Of a DNA stretch of 64,000 nucleotides, positions 33,213 to 42,000 are shown piece by piece. Location: positions 1 through 64,000 of the forward strand of contig NZ_JAAVVE010000003.1 in assembly GCF_018449795.1 (NCBI RefSeq). The letters are read 5' to 3'. Every line of letters starts with the position of its first letter. Positions within the stretch are counted from its first letter, which is position 1. The translations under genes and the position numbers were made by a program. A model generated the notes under the pieces. That model was not told where the DNA came from. It saw only the letters and a program-made list of their open reading frames with translations, and did no database searches. Source of the DNA: Sphingomonas sp. dw_22 (GTDB taxonomy: Bacteria; Pseudomonadota; Alphaproteobacteria; Sphingomonadales; Sphingomonadaceae).

Positions 33213-35009
33213 ATGGACAGGAACAGGGGGTCTAAAGTGGGCCGAACGATCATTGCATGGCTGATCGCGTTCTTCGCGATCACCTCACCGGCCTTTGCCC
33301 AGACGAGCAGCGGCTGGTGGAACAAGGAGTGGCCGTACCGGCGCGCCGTGACGGTCGACACCTCGCCGACCGGCGCCAATCTGAGCGGTGCGATCGGTCG
33401 CACGGTTCTTCTGGTGCGGCTGCACAACGGCAATTTCACGTTCAGCGACGCCCTGGAGAACGGGGCGGACCTGCGCATGGTCGATACCGACGGCAAGACC
33501 CCGCTTCCCTTCCATATCGAACGCTATGATGCCGCAAACGGCATCGCGACGCTGTGGGTCTCCGTTCCCAATCTGGCCGGGGGCGAGAAGCGTCGGATCT
33601 GGGTCTATTTCGGCAACAAGAATGCGCCCGCGGGCAGCGACATCGCCGGCACCTATGACCCGGACACGGTCGCGGTCTATCACTTCAGCGAAGCAGGCGG
33701 GAAGGCGGCCGCAGATGTGACGGCCAACGCCAACAACGCCCAGAATGCCGCGCCCGCCATCGACGAGAACGGCGTGATCGCGCGTGCCGCGAAATTCGCG
33801 GGCAGCGGCGAGCTGATCATTCCCGCTTCGGCGTCCCTTGCCTCGCCCGCCGGCGGCCCGCTGACGATCGAAAGCTGGGTCAAGTCCGATCAGCCGAACG
33901 GCGAGCAGGCCGTGTTCACGCACGGTCCGCTGATCCTTGGACTTGCGAACGGCGTTCCCTTCGCCCTGGTTGGCGAGCAGCGCGTCCAGGCGAGCGCGGC
34001 GGTGAAGACCGGCGAATGGACCCATCTCGGCTTCGTCGCCGATGACCAGGGCTTCCGCTTCTATGTGAACGGCGTCGAGGCGGCGGCGGGCACCGGTCCG
34101 CTGCCGGCGCTCGACGGACCGATCACGCTGGGCGGCGGCAACGGTCGTCCGTTCACCGGCGAGCTCGACGAGGTACGCCTGTCGAAGACCGCTCGCCCGG
34201 CGGCGATGATCCTCGCCAACGCGCAGTCCGAGGGCCCGGGCAACAAGATCGTGGCGGTGTCCGACCAGGCCGAGCGCCAGAGCGCGGGTGGCGGCAACTT
34301 CTTCTACGTCCTCGCAAAGATCGAGATCATCGACGCGGTGATTATCGGCCTTTGCATGGTGATCCTCCTCCTCGCGATCGTCGTGATGATCACCAAGGCG
34401 CGCTACATCAACCGCGCCGTCCGGGCCAACAAGGTGTTCCTCAAGCGCTTCCGCGCGCTCCATGAGCACCTCATCAGCATGAAGCAGGTCGAAGGCATCG
34501 GCCCGCGCGAACTGGCCGTCATCGAGCAGGCGCCGCTCGCGCGCCTCTATGAAACGGGCGTCGAGGAACTGGAGGTTCGGCGCGGCACCAAGGGTGCACG
34601 GCGCGCACTGTCCGGCGAGGCGGTCGAAGCGATGCGCGCGGCGGTGGATGCCGAGGTGGTCGCGGAGAACCAGAAGTTCGACCGCTGGCTCGTGCTGCTG
34701 ACCATCGCCATCTCGGGCGGGCCGTTCATCGGCCTGCTCGGCACCGTGCTGGGCGTGATGAACACCTTCGCCGGCGTGGCGCAGGCCGGCGACGTCAACG
34801 TCAATGCGATCGCACCGGGCATCGCGGCGGCGCTGATGGCGACGATCGCGGGCCTCGCCTGCGCGATCCCGTCGCTGTTCGGGTACAACTATCTGAACAG
34901 CCGGATCTCCGAGATCTCCGACGAGATGCGCGTGTTCGTCGATCGGCTGATCACCCGCCTCGCCGAAATGCAAAGCGACGGCGCGCCGTCGCTGCAGGCG
35001 GCGGAATAG
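33213..35009 (+). CDS. ExbB/TolQ proton channel with DUF2341 and LamG-like periplasmic domains
   Basis: The 598-residue protein starts at ATG 33213, right after tpsB. A signal peptide (IIAWLIAFFAITSPAFAQ) leads to a DUF2341 domain (about 35-150; WWNKEWPYRRAVTVD, FGNKNAPAGSDIAGTYD). A concanavalin/LamG-like domain (about 160-345; AVYHFSEAGGK, LTIESWVKSDQPNGEQAVFT, WTHLGFVADDQGFRFYVNG) follows. A canonical MotA/TolQ/ExbB channel closes the protein: membrane helices near 370-394, 492-517 and 533-560 with GPFIGLLGTVLGVMNTF and GIAAALMATIAGLACAIPSL. E. coli ExbB is only 244 residues, so the ectodomain more than doubles it. It probably couples proton flow to a carbohydrate- or protein-binding ectodomain. 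Much of the frame upstream of 33213 overlaps tpsB and is not used. Confidence 0.93.
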   Translation: MDRNRGSKVGRTIIAWLIAFFAITSPAFAQTSSGWWNKEWPYRRAVTVDTSPTGANLSGAIGRTVLLVRLHNGNFTFSDALENGADLRMVDTDGKTPLPFHIERYDAANGIATLWVSVPNLAGGEKRRIWVYFGNKNAPAGSDIAGTYDPDTVAVYHFSEAGGKAAADVTANANNAQNAAPAIDENGVIARAAKFAGSGELIIPASASLASPAGGPLTIESWVKSDQPNGEQAVFTHGPLILGLANGVPFALVGEQRVQASAAVKTGEWTHLGFVADDQGFRFYVNGVEAAAGTGPLPALDGPITLGGGNGRPFTGELDEVRLSKTARPAAMILANAQSEGPGNKIVAVSDQAERQSAGGGNFFYVLAKIEIIDAVIIGLCMVILLLAIVVMITKARYINRAVRANKVFLKRFRALHEHLISMKQVEGIGPRELAVIEQAPLARLYETGVEELEVRRGTKGARRALSGEAVEAMRAAVDAEVVAENQKFDRWLVLLTIAISGGPFIGLLGTVLGVMNTFAGVAQAGDVNVNAIAPGIAAALMATIAGLACAIPSLFGYNYLNSRISEISDEMRVFVDRLITRLAEMQSDGAPSLQAAE

Positions 35010-35031
35010 GGCAGGCGCGGGGAGAACAGCC

Positions 35032-35442
35032 ATGCAGATCAACAAGGGCCGGAAGGCCTATGACGACATCAACATCACGCCGATGGTCGACCTGTGCCTC
35101 GTGCTGCTGGTGATCTTCATCCTCATGGCGACAGCCAGCGTGCAAGGGATCAAGGTCGACCTGCCCAAGGCGAGCGCGGCGCAGAGCCTGGTGCAGCCCA
35201 AGACGATCGCGATCACGGTGACCACCGATGGCCAGATCTTCATGGACGCGTTCCCGGTGACGCTGGCCGATCTGGAGGTGCGCCTGCGCAATGCCAAGGC
35301 CTCCAATCCCGATGTACCGATCGTGCTCAAGGGCGACCGTGTCGCCCAATATGGCAAGATCACGGACGTCCTCGACCTTTGCCGCCAGCTCGACCTGAAC
35401 AAGGTCGGCCTGGTCACCGGCAAGCCCGGCCCGACCGCCTGA
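35032..35442 (+). CDS. exbD: ExbD biopolymer transport protein
   Basis: The 136-residue inner-membrane protein has one N-terminal helix with the proton-carrying aspartate (DINITPMVDLCLVLLVIFIL, Asp20). A short periplasmic domain follows (IKVDLPKASAAQSL, DAFPVTLADLEVRLRNAKAS, VPIVLKGDRVAQYGKITDVL). It forms the ExbB-ExbD motor with the preceding gene product. A GGGGAG ribosome-binding site precedes the ATG. Size is normal. Confidence 0.96.
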   Translation: MQINKGRKAYDDINITPMVDLCLVLLVIFILMATASVQGIKVDLPKASAAQSLVQPKTIAITVTTDGQIFMDAFPVTLADLEVRLRNAKASNPDVPIVLKGDRVAQYGKITDVLDLCRQLDLNKVGLVTGKPGPTA

Positions 35443-35443
35443 C

Positions 35444-35641
35444 ATGCCCGGCATCAGAGATCAGGCGACATCGACGCGCCGGACCGGGATTTCCTGGTCC
35501 GACCTGAACCGGCGCGCGCGGCTCTGTGGCCTCGATCTGGGTGGCTGGAATTCGGACTATGAAGGCGCGCGCATCTTTCTGGGCGCGCTGGGAACCGACC
35601 GGGAGCGGTCGATGATCTTCGAAGCGGGGGAGTGCGCCTGA
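35444..35641 (+). CDS. Possible small protein between exbD and tonB
   Basis: A 65-codon frame fills the whole exbD-tonB gap: its ATG follows the exbD stop by one base and its TGA overlaps the tonB ATG. The product (LNRRARLCGLDLGGWNSDYE, GARIFLGALGTDRERSMIF) is basic and has no membrane segment. It has no ribosome-binding site of its own, whereas tonB has GGGGGAG inside its end. It may be a coupled small protein or only a spacer frame. Confidence 0.4.
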   Translation: MPGIRDQATSTRRTGISWSDLNRRARLCGLDLGGWNSDYEGARIFLGALGTDRERSMIFEAGECA

Positions 35642-36366
35642 TGGCTGCGCATTCGCTCGAACCGTTCGAGCTGGAAGATCGCAATCCGATCCTGGCCGCA
35701 TGGCCGTGGGTGATCGTCGCCGCGCTGGTCGCCGCCCTTGTCTGGTTCGTCTACTCGCAGCTGACCGCGGTGCGCGGCATCAAGGTCGAAGCACCCTCGC
35801 CGCAGGTGGTGAGCATGCTCCCGCCGCCTCCACCGCCCCCGCCGCCGCCGCCCGAGATCAAAGAGAAGCCGCCGGAGCCGACCGAGCAGCCGCAGCCCAG
35901 TCCCGCCGAGGCGCCCAAGGCACCGCAGCCGCAAGCCGCCCCCGTCACCGTCGCGGCACCCGCGCAAGCGGGCACCGACGCCTACGGTGTCAAGGCCGGG
36001 CCCGGCGGCGGCACAGGCGCGCCGAGCAGCACCGGCACCTGCCTCGGCACCAATTGCGGCGCCGCGCCGAGCGGCAACGGCATGACCGAGGGCCTCTATC
36101 GCCAATATCTCAGCTCGGCGCTCGAGGAACGCGTGCGGGGTGACGACAAGCTCAGCCGGCTCGTCTTCTCGGCCGACCTGGCGCTGACCGTGACCGCCGA
36201 CGGCCGCGTGACCGGCGTCCGCCTGCTCGGCGCGCGCGGACGCAATGACGATGCCACCATGGAAAAGCTGGCTTCGCTGCTGGGCTCGGTCCGCGGCCTC
36301 AATGCGCCGCCGCCCTCGATGGTGTTTCCACAGCGCGTGACCGTGCGCGGCCGGCGGGGGATCTGA
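35641..36366 (+). CDS. TonB-like energy transducer of the TPS operon
   Basis: The 241-residue protein has one membrane anchor (WPWVIVAALVAALVWFVYSQ) and a Pro-rich periplasmic linker with eleven consecutive prolines. The C-terminal module (GLYRQYLSSALEERVRGDDK, ADLALTVTADGRVTGVRLLG, LNAPPPSMVFPQRVTVRGR) has the TonB beta-alpha-beta outline but lacks the classical YP motif. A CLGTNC pair lies in the linker. It should carry energy from ExbB/ExbD at 33213-35442 to an outer-membrane partner, here most simply TpsB or the porin. Its tail is closely related to those of the STN protein and the next gene product. Confidence 0.88.
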   Translation: MAAHSLEPFELEDRNPILAAWPWVIVAALVAALVWFVYSQLTAVRGIKVEAPSPQVVSMLPPPPPPPPPPPEIKEKPPEPTEQPQPSPAEAPKAPQPQAAPVTVAAPAQAGTDAYGVKAGPGGGTGAPSSTGTCLGTNCGAAPSGNGMTEGLYRQYLSSALEERVRGDDKLSRLVFSADLALTVTADGRVTGVRLLGARGRNDDATMEKLASLLGSVRGLNAPPPSMVFPQRVTVRGRRGI

Positions 36367-36368
36367 TC

Positions 36369-36977
36369 ATGGTCTTTCAGCCCATGACCGATCTGGCACC
36401 GCACCCGGATCGATATTTCCCGAATACGATGTTCCGGTGCGTCGGCCGTGCCCTGGCCTCAACCATCGCTATCGCCGCGTCGCTCGGTCCGATCGCTTGT
36501 CTGGCACAGGACGGTCCAGTGGGGGCGCCCGCAGCGGATGCCCCCAATACCATGAGCGGTGGCATTGGAGCGTCGCAGCCGGCGTGCCGCGGCACCGATT
36601 GCGCGCGCAACGCGGGAGCGATCAGCCAGAATATGTACCGCCGCTACCTCGGTAATGCGCTGCGGGAACGGATCGAAACCGACGCCGCCTTCGCCGAGGC
36701 GCCGTTCGGCGCGCGGATCTCAATAGTGGTTACGCCGGCGGGTGACATCGCTGAGGCGCGGTTGCTTGAATCCTCAGGCGACGCGGATCGGGATGCGCGT
36801 CTCCTTGCCACGATCGGCGGCCTCAAGGCGCTCGAGGCGCCGCCGCCGTCGATGGTCTTTCCGCAAGCGATTGCGGTTCGTGGGAGCGGCGCGCCGCGAA
36901 GCGCGCCCGACGAGAATATCCAAAGCCGCGATCCCCGGAACGCCGGCGCGTCGGAAGGTACAAAAGGGGTTAAATGA
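36369..36977 (+). CDS. Secreted protein with a TonB-like tail but no membrane anchor
   Basis: The 202-residue product has an N-terminal signal sequence (ALASTIAIAASLGPIACLAQ) preceded by an unusually long polar lead; an ATG at 36429 would give a standard one. A CRGTDC pair lies where the preceding TonB has CLGTNC. The tail (MYRRYLGNALRERIETD, ISIVVTPAGDIAEARLLESS, LEAPPPSMVFPQAIAVRGS) is strongly similar to that TonB. After cleavage it would be a free periplasmic TonB-tail protein, perhaps competing with or capping the energy transducer. Its stop overlaps the porin ATG (ATGA). Confidence 0.8.
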   Translation: MVFQPMTDLAPHPDRYFPNTMFRCVGRALASTIAIAASLGPIACLAQDGPVGAPAADAPNTMSGGIGASQPACRGTDCARNAGAISQNMYRRYLGNALRERIETDAAFAEAPFGARISIVVTPAGDIAEARLLESSGDADRDARLLATIGGLKALEAPPPSMVFPQAIAVRGSGAPRSAPDENIQSRDPRNAGASEGTKGVK

Positions 36978-38818
36978 TGTCATCTCGATTCAAACACCGG
37001 CCCTTGGGTCGCACCTTGGCCGGCGGCGTCGCGGCGATCACCTTGCTCTGGGCGGTACCGTCCTTTGCGCAGCAGGCCGCCGCCCCGCCGTCCGGGCCAT
37101 CGGACAGTGCAATGGTCAACCTGGTGCAGGCGCTGGTCGAGCAGGGGGTGCTGACGCCCGAGAAGGGCAAGGCGCTGATCGACAAGGCGCTGGCCGAGGC
37201 CGCGCAGGTCCGCGCCGCACAGGCGCAGCCGGCGCCGGCTCCCAATGCGCAGGTGGCGTCGGGCGAACTGACGCCCCCGCCGGCCGGCACGGTGCGCGTG
37301 CCCTATGTGCCCGAGACGGTGCGCGCGCAGATCCGCGACGAGATCCGCAACGATGTGCTGGCCCAGGCCAAGGCGGAGGGTTGGGCCGCGCCCGACAAGG
37401 CCGCGCCCGACTGGGTGAGCAATATCAAGATCCACGGCGACCTCAGGTTCCGCTCGGCCTCGTCCTTCTACGGGCGCGACAACGCCACCGGCTTCTATAC
37501 CGACGTGACGGCCTTCAACACGACCGGGCCCTATGACGTGAGCGGCAACGGCAGCCAACTGCTGCCCTACCTCAATACCACCCGCGACAAGCGCAACAAC
37601 ATGCAGATCCGCGCGCGGCTCGGCGTCGAGGCCAAGGTCGCGGGCTTCGTCGATCTCGGCTTCCAGCTTGCGACAGGCGACGATCCGGGGCCGATCTCGA
37701 CCAATGCCAACCTCACCGGCGGCTTCCAGAAGCGCGACGTCTGGATCCAGAACGCCTATGCCAGGGCCGAGTTCGTGCCCGGCCTTACCGCCATGGTCGG
37801 GCGGTTCGACAACCCGTTCCGCACCACCGACCTCATGTTCGATCCCGACCTGGCGCTCGACGGCGTCTATGGCGAGGCCGACCTGACGAAGCTGTTCGGC
37901 GAGAAGGGGTTCACCTTCGCCGTGCGCGGCGGCGCGTTCCCGATCGAGTTCGAGGACGAGAACTTCCCGCTGACCTCGCCAGACAAGCGCAACTGGCGCG
38001 ACCGCTACATGTTCTCAGGGCAGGTCGAGCTCGCCAAGGAGTTCGCCGGCGGGATCAAGGCCGATCTCTCGGCCGCCTATCACGACTTTACTTATCTGCG
38101 CGGGCATCTCTCCGAACCGTGCGACGTGTTCTCGGCTTCCAACATCGAGTGCTCGACCGATGCGCTGCGGCCCTTGTGGGCGAGCAAGGGCAACACGCTC
38201 ATGTTCCTGCGCCAGATCGACTTCCAGCGCGCCGACGATCCCGCCAACGCCATCCAGCCGCAATATCTCGGCCTCAAGTTCGCCTACCGGGTGCTCGACG
38301 TGAACGGCTCGGTGAGCGTGCCGATCAGCGATCGCGTGCAGGCCAAGCTCACCGGCTCCTATCTCTACAACTTCGGATTCGACCCGCAGAACATCTGCAA
38401 GGAAGGACCGCAGGCGGCGCCGATCACCAACGTGCTGGTCACCGATCCGACCAACACCCTCCAGGGCGCCTGCGACGCGACCAACCCGGCGACGTTCCAA
38501 GGCGGCAACCAGGGCTACGGCGCCTATTTCTCGATCGGCGATCCTGCGCTGTTCAGCATCAACCCGCGCCGAGCCCGCAAGGGCGCCTGGGCGGTCAACC
38601 TCGCCTACAAATATCTTGAGAGCGATGCGGTCCCCGACAGCTTCACCGACTCCGACTTCCATCTCGGCGGTACCAACGCCAAGGGCTATATCATCGGCGG
38701 CGCCTTCGCGCCGTTCGACGGCATCACCATCGGCGGTCGCTGGCTCAGCGCCAACAACATCGTCGACGCTCCGCTCAAGATCGACGTTCTCCAGCTCGAT
38801 CTCGGGTTCGCCTTCTGA
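36974..38818 (+). CDS. Putative outer-membrane porin (Porin_5-like)
   Basis: The 614-residue protein has a signal peptide (AGGVAAITLLWAVPSFAQ). A helical periplasmic segment follows (MVNLVQALVEQGVLTPEKGK, ALIDKALAEAAQVRAAQA, ETVRAQIRDEIRNDVLAQAK), typical of the putative-porin family. A barrel of about 450 residues then begins at IKIHGDLRFRSASSFYGRDN, shows ARLGVEAKVAGFVDLGFQLA, and ends LQLDLGFAF with the terminal Phe expected for outer-membrane insertion. It sits inside the TPS operon between tonB-like genes and tpsA. It may supply a passage for a modifying substrate or be a TonB client, but that is inference. Confidence 0.88.
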   Translation: MMSSRFKHRPLGRTLAGGVAAITLLWAVPSFAQQAAAPPSGPSDSAMVNLVQALVEQGVLTPEKGKALIDKALAEAAQVRAAQAQPAPAPNAQVASGELTPPPAGTVRVPYVPETVRAQIRDEIRNDVLAQAKAEGWAAPDKAAPDWVSNIKIHGDLRFRSASSFYGRDNATGFYTDVTAFNTTGPYDVSGNGSQLLPYLNTTRDKRNNMQIRARLGVEAKVAGFVDLGFQLATGDDPGPISTNANLTGGFQKRDVWIQNAYARAEFVPGLTAMVGRFDNPFRTTDLMFDPDLALDGVYGEADLTKLFGEKGFTFAVRGGAFPIEFEDENFPLTSPDKRNWRDRYMFSGQVELAKEFAGGIKADLSAAYHDFTYLRGHLSEPCDVFSASNIECSTDALRPLWASKGNTLMFLRQIDFQRADDPANAIQPQYLGLKFAYRVLDVNGSVSVPISDRVQAKLTGSYLYNFGFDPQNICKEGPQAAPITNVLVTDPTNTLQGACDATNPATFQGGNQGYGAYFSIGDPALFSINPRRARKGAWAVNLAYKYLESDAVPDSFTDSDFHLGGTNAKGYIIGGAFAPFDGITIGGRWLSANNIVDAPLKIDVLQLDLGFAF

Positions 38819-39003
38819 TGCAGCCTGCCTTCTCTCCCGAGCGCCGCTTGTTCACGCGCGTCCTTCCTGGCGACGGGCCGGGCCGGGAGAGAGGCGGCGT
38901 TGCCGACCAGCCCACCTCCGGCGACGCCGTCACTGGCCACGGGGGCACGGCCGCGATCGATTTCCTTTCCCCCGATTCCGCCAAGTCCGGAGCGTTCCAA
39001 TGA
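38818..39003 (+). CDS. Possible small protein between porin and tpsA
   Basis: A 61-codon frame starts on the last base of the porin stop (TGATG) and its own TGA overlaps the tpsA ATG (ATGA, 39000-39003). The product is polar with no signal or membrane segment (AFSPERRLFTRVLPGDGPGR, TAAIDFLSPDSAKSGAF). Like the frame at 35444 it exactly fills a gap between essential genes, which suggests translational coupling. tpsA also has its own GGAG 8 bases upstream. Coding status is uncertain. Confidence 0.35.
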   Translation: MQPAFSPERRLFTRVLPGDGPGRERGGVADQPTSGDAVTGHGGTAAIDFLSPDSAKSGAFQ

Positions 39004-42000
39004 TCCCGCGTGCCCTGTCCCCGCTCAAGCTGCCGCGCCGCGGTCTCCAGTTCGGTGCGAGCCTCGCCGCGCTCGCCATCGGGCTGGTTGCGACGCCGTC
39101 TGCCGCCCAGACGCTCGGCGCGACACTCGGGGCACAGGCAAGCCGGCCGCGCCCGCCGGTTCAACAGCCCGCCACCACGCCACGCCGTTCAGGCACGATG
39201 CAGGCCGCGCTCGCCCGCCAGCAGTCGACCCAATCGCGCATCGCCCAGATCCGGGCCTATGCCACCCAGCTGCGCCAGGCGGTCAATCGCTCAGGCGCGA
39301 CCGACGGGCTCTCCGAGAACGGGCTGGACCCGACCCAGGCGATCAACGACGCCCTGGCCGCGCTAAAGGCCGGCGACACCGACCGCGCCACCCAGCTGCT
39401 GGTGAGCGCCGGCGCGGCGAACGACCCGACCGGGCTCGCGACGTGGGAAGGTGCCGGGCTTCCGAACCAGTCCACCGGCGCAGACGGCAAGGTCACGGTC
39501 ACGATCGATCAGACCCAGGAGCGCGCGCTCCTCTCGTGGAACAAGTTCAACATCGGCGCGAACACGACGCTCCAGTTCAACCAGAAGTCGAACGGCACGG
39601 CTCAGCCCGGCTGGGTCGCGGTCAACCGCGTCACCAATGCGACTGACCCCAGCCTGATCCTCGGCAATCTCAAGGCCGACGGCACCGTCGTCGTGCTCAA
39701 TCGTGCCGGGATCATCTTCGGCTCGGGCAGCCAGGTGAATACGCATTCGTTGCTCGCAAGCACCCTCGAGCTGGGGAATGCCGCGACATTGGGGCAAGCT
39801 GGCCAGGGCTTGGTGGCGTCAACGATCAAGAACCGCAACGACTACTATCTCGAGAACGGCTTGTTTGCCCCGGCCAACGGCACAGCGGGAGTTACGAGCG
39901 ACAGTCGCGGGGCGGCCCTGCTCGTTTCCGGTCTCACGGAGCAGAACGGCGCCAACGTAAGGTTCACCCAGGATCCCGAAGGGGCGGTCATCGTCGACAG
40001 CGGCGCCCGGCTGAGTTCCGACACGGGCGGCTTCCTGATCCTGGCAGCGCCGACGATCGATAGCGCCGGAACGCTGAGCGCGGTCGAGGGGCAGGTCAGC
40101 CTTCAGGCCGGACGCGCGGTCAGCTTCATTCAGTCCACGGGTTCGGACACGGATGCAGATCCCTATGTGCGCGGCTACAAGCTCAATAGCTTCGACTATG
40201 GATTGAGCGACAGCAATCAGCTGCCACGCGATCCGACACCCGGCGACGGCACCATCTTCGTCGATGGTCTCATCGAGTCCAAGCGCGGTTACCTATCGCT
40301 GGGGACCAATGCCTGGGGCTCGATCGAGGTCAACGGCCTCCTTTCGACCACCACCAGCGTCTCGCGCAACGGCAAGATTTCGATCACCGGCGGCAACATC
40401 CTGCTCGCTGGAAGCAGCGATCCGGCCCGCGCGAGCGGGATCGAGATGATCGCCGACGACAATGGCGAGACGATCCCGCAGGGATCGGCCAACGAGCCCG
40501 CCACCTTCAAGGCTTCGCAGCTCGAGATCGGCACGCAGGTCCAGATCCTCGGCACGCCTGTCGGCGCGCTGGTGCCGACAGATCTCACCATGGGGCAGAA
40601 CGCCCTGATCTATGCCCCCGGCGCAAATGTCTCGATCGGTGCGACAACGGTACCCGAAGCCATCGCCGGGAATTTCCTGGCCCTCGCACCTGGCCATATC
40701 GACATCGGCAGCGGCGCGACGATCGACGTCAGCGGCTACAAGGACGTCCAGCTCGACGCATCGCGCAACGCGATCGCTATCACGCCGGTCAAGCGCAACG
40801 AGCTCCGGGACACCCCCAACTATCGCGAAGTCGCGCTCGACGGCAATTTCACGCTGAACGGTGCGACCCTCTATGTCGATCCGCGGCTTTCGGGCGTGCG
40901 CGCTGACGGCGTCGCCTGGGTGGGCTCGCCGCTTATCGAGGCGGGGAGCCTCGCAAGCCAGATTCCAGTGACCGCGCAGGAGTTCATGACCAAGGGCGGG
41001 ACGGTCAGCCTGCTCACTTCGACGCCGGTCGTTTTCAACAACTTCACCCTGGCCAATTCGCCGAGCATCCACATCGCCCGCGATGCGACCATCGATTTCT
41101 CGGGTGGCTGGGTCAACTATGCCGCCGGCACGGTGAAGACGAGCAAGCTGATCACCAATGATGGCCGCATCGTCGACATCAGCAAGGCCGATCCGAACGA
41201 CGTCTATGTCGGGGTGGTCAATGGCTACACCGATGTGCAGCCGCGCTTCGGCGTGCTCACCACCTATCTGAACTCCACCAGCCAGGGCGCACGCTCCGAC
41301 GCTTCGTACGACGAAGGACGCGACGCAGGCGCGCTCACGATCAACGCGCCGGCAGTCGCGATCGACGGCACCTTCTATGGCAATGCCTTTGCCGGCTCGC
41401 GCCAGGTGCTCGACGGCAAGCGCCCCAGCCTCGCCAGCACGATCCTCGGCGACGGCCGCCTGCTCCAGCGCACGCAGTACGAGCTGCCGTCGGGCGGCGG
41501 CGTCACGATCAAGTCGCTAGGCGATGTGCTCGTCTATCATGGGGTGCGCGGGGCGGCGGAATCGAACTGGTCCGAACTTCTGCTCAATGACGGGATGCTG
41601 AGCGATGCCGGCCTGTCGTCGCTGTCGCTGACGGCAACGGGGTCGGTCACGTTCGCGGGCTCCAATCCGTTCACGCTGCAATCCTCCGATGCCTTGCAGA
41701 TCACCGGAGCCTCCAGCCTCACCCTCGCGCCAGGCGGCGCGCTCTCCGTCGACGCCGGCCGCACAATCCGCTTCGAAGGCATCGTAACCGCGGCCTCCGG
41801 TTCGATCGATGCGAAGACCGATCTGTTCGGGTCGGGGCTCGGCGTGGTCGGCATTCCGAATGGTTCGGCATTTCGCGTTGGTCTCTATGGTGATGGGAAC
41901 GGCGACGACGTCAGCTTCCTCTATGGAAGCGATCCCGGCGAGCTTCGGCCCTTCGATGTGGTCGTCACCGGAACGCTCTCGACCGCCGGCCTCTGGGTGA

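Noticed and set aside
33285..35045. 586-codon minus-strand frame opposite exbB
   Set aside because: It is the shadow of a high-GC gene; the sense strand encodes a clear ExbB.
38616..38999. Upstream extension of the tpsA frame
   Set aside because: It overlaps the porin C-terminus; ATG 39000 has a ribosome-binding site and signal peptide.
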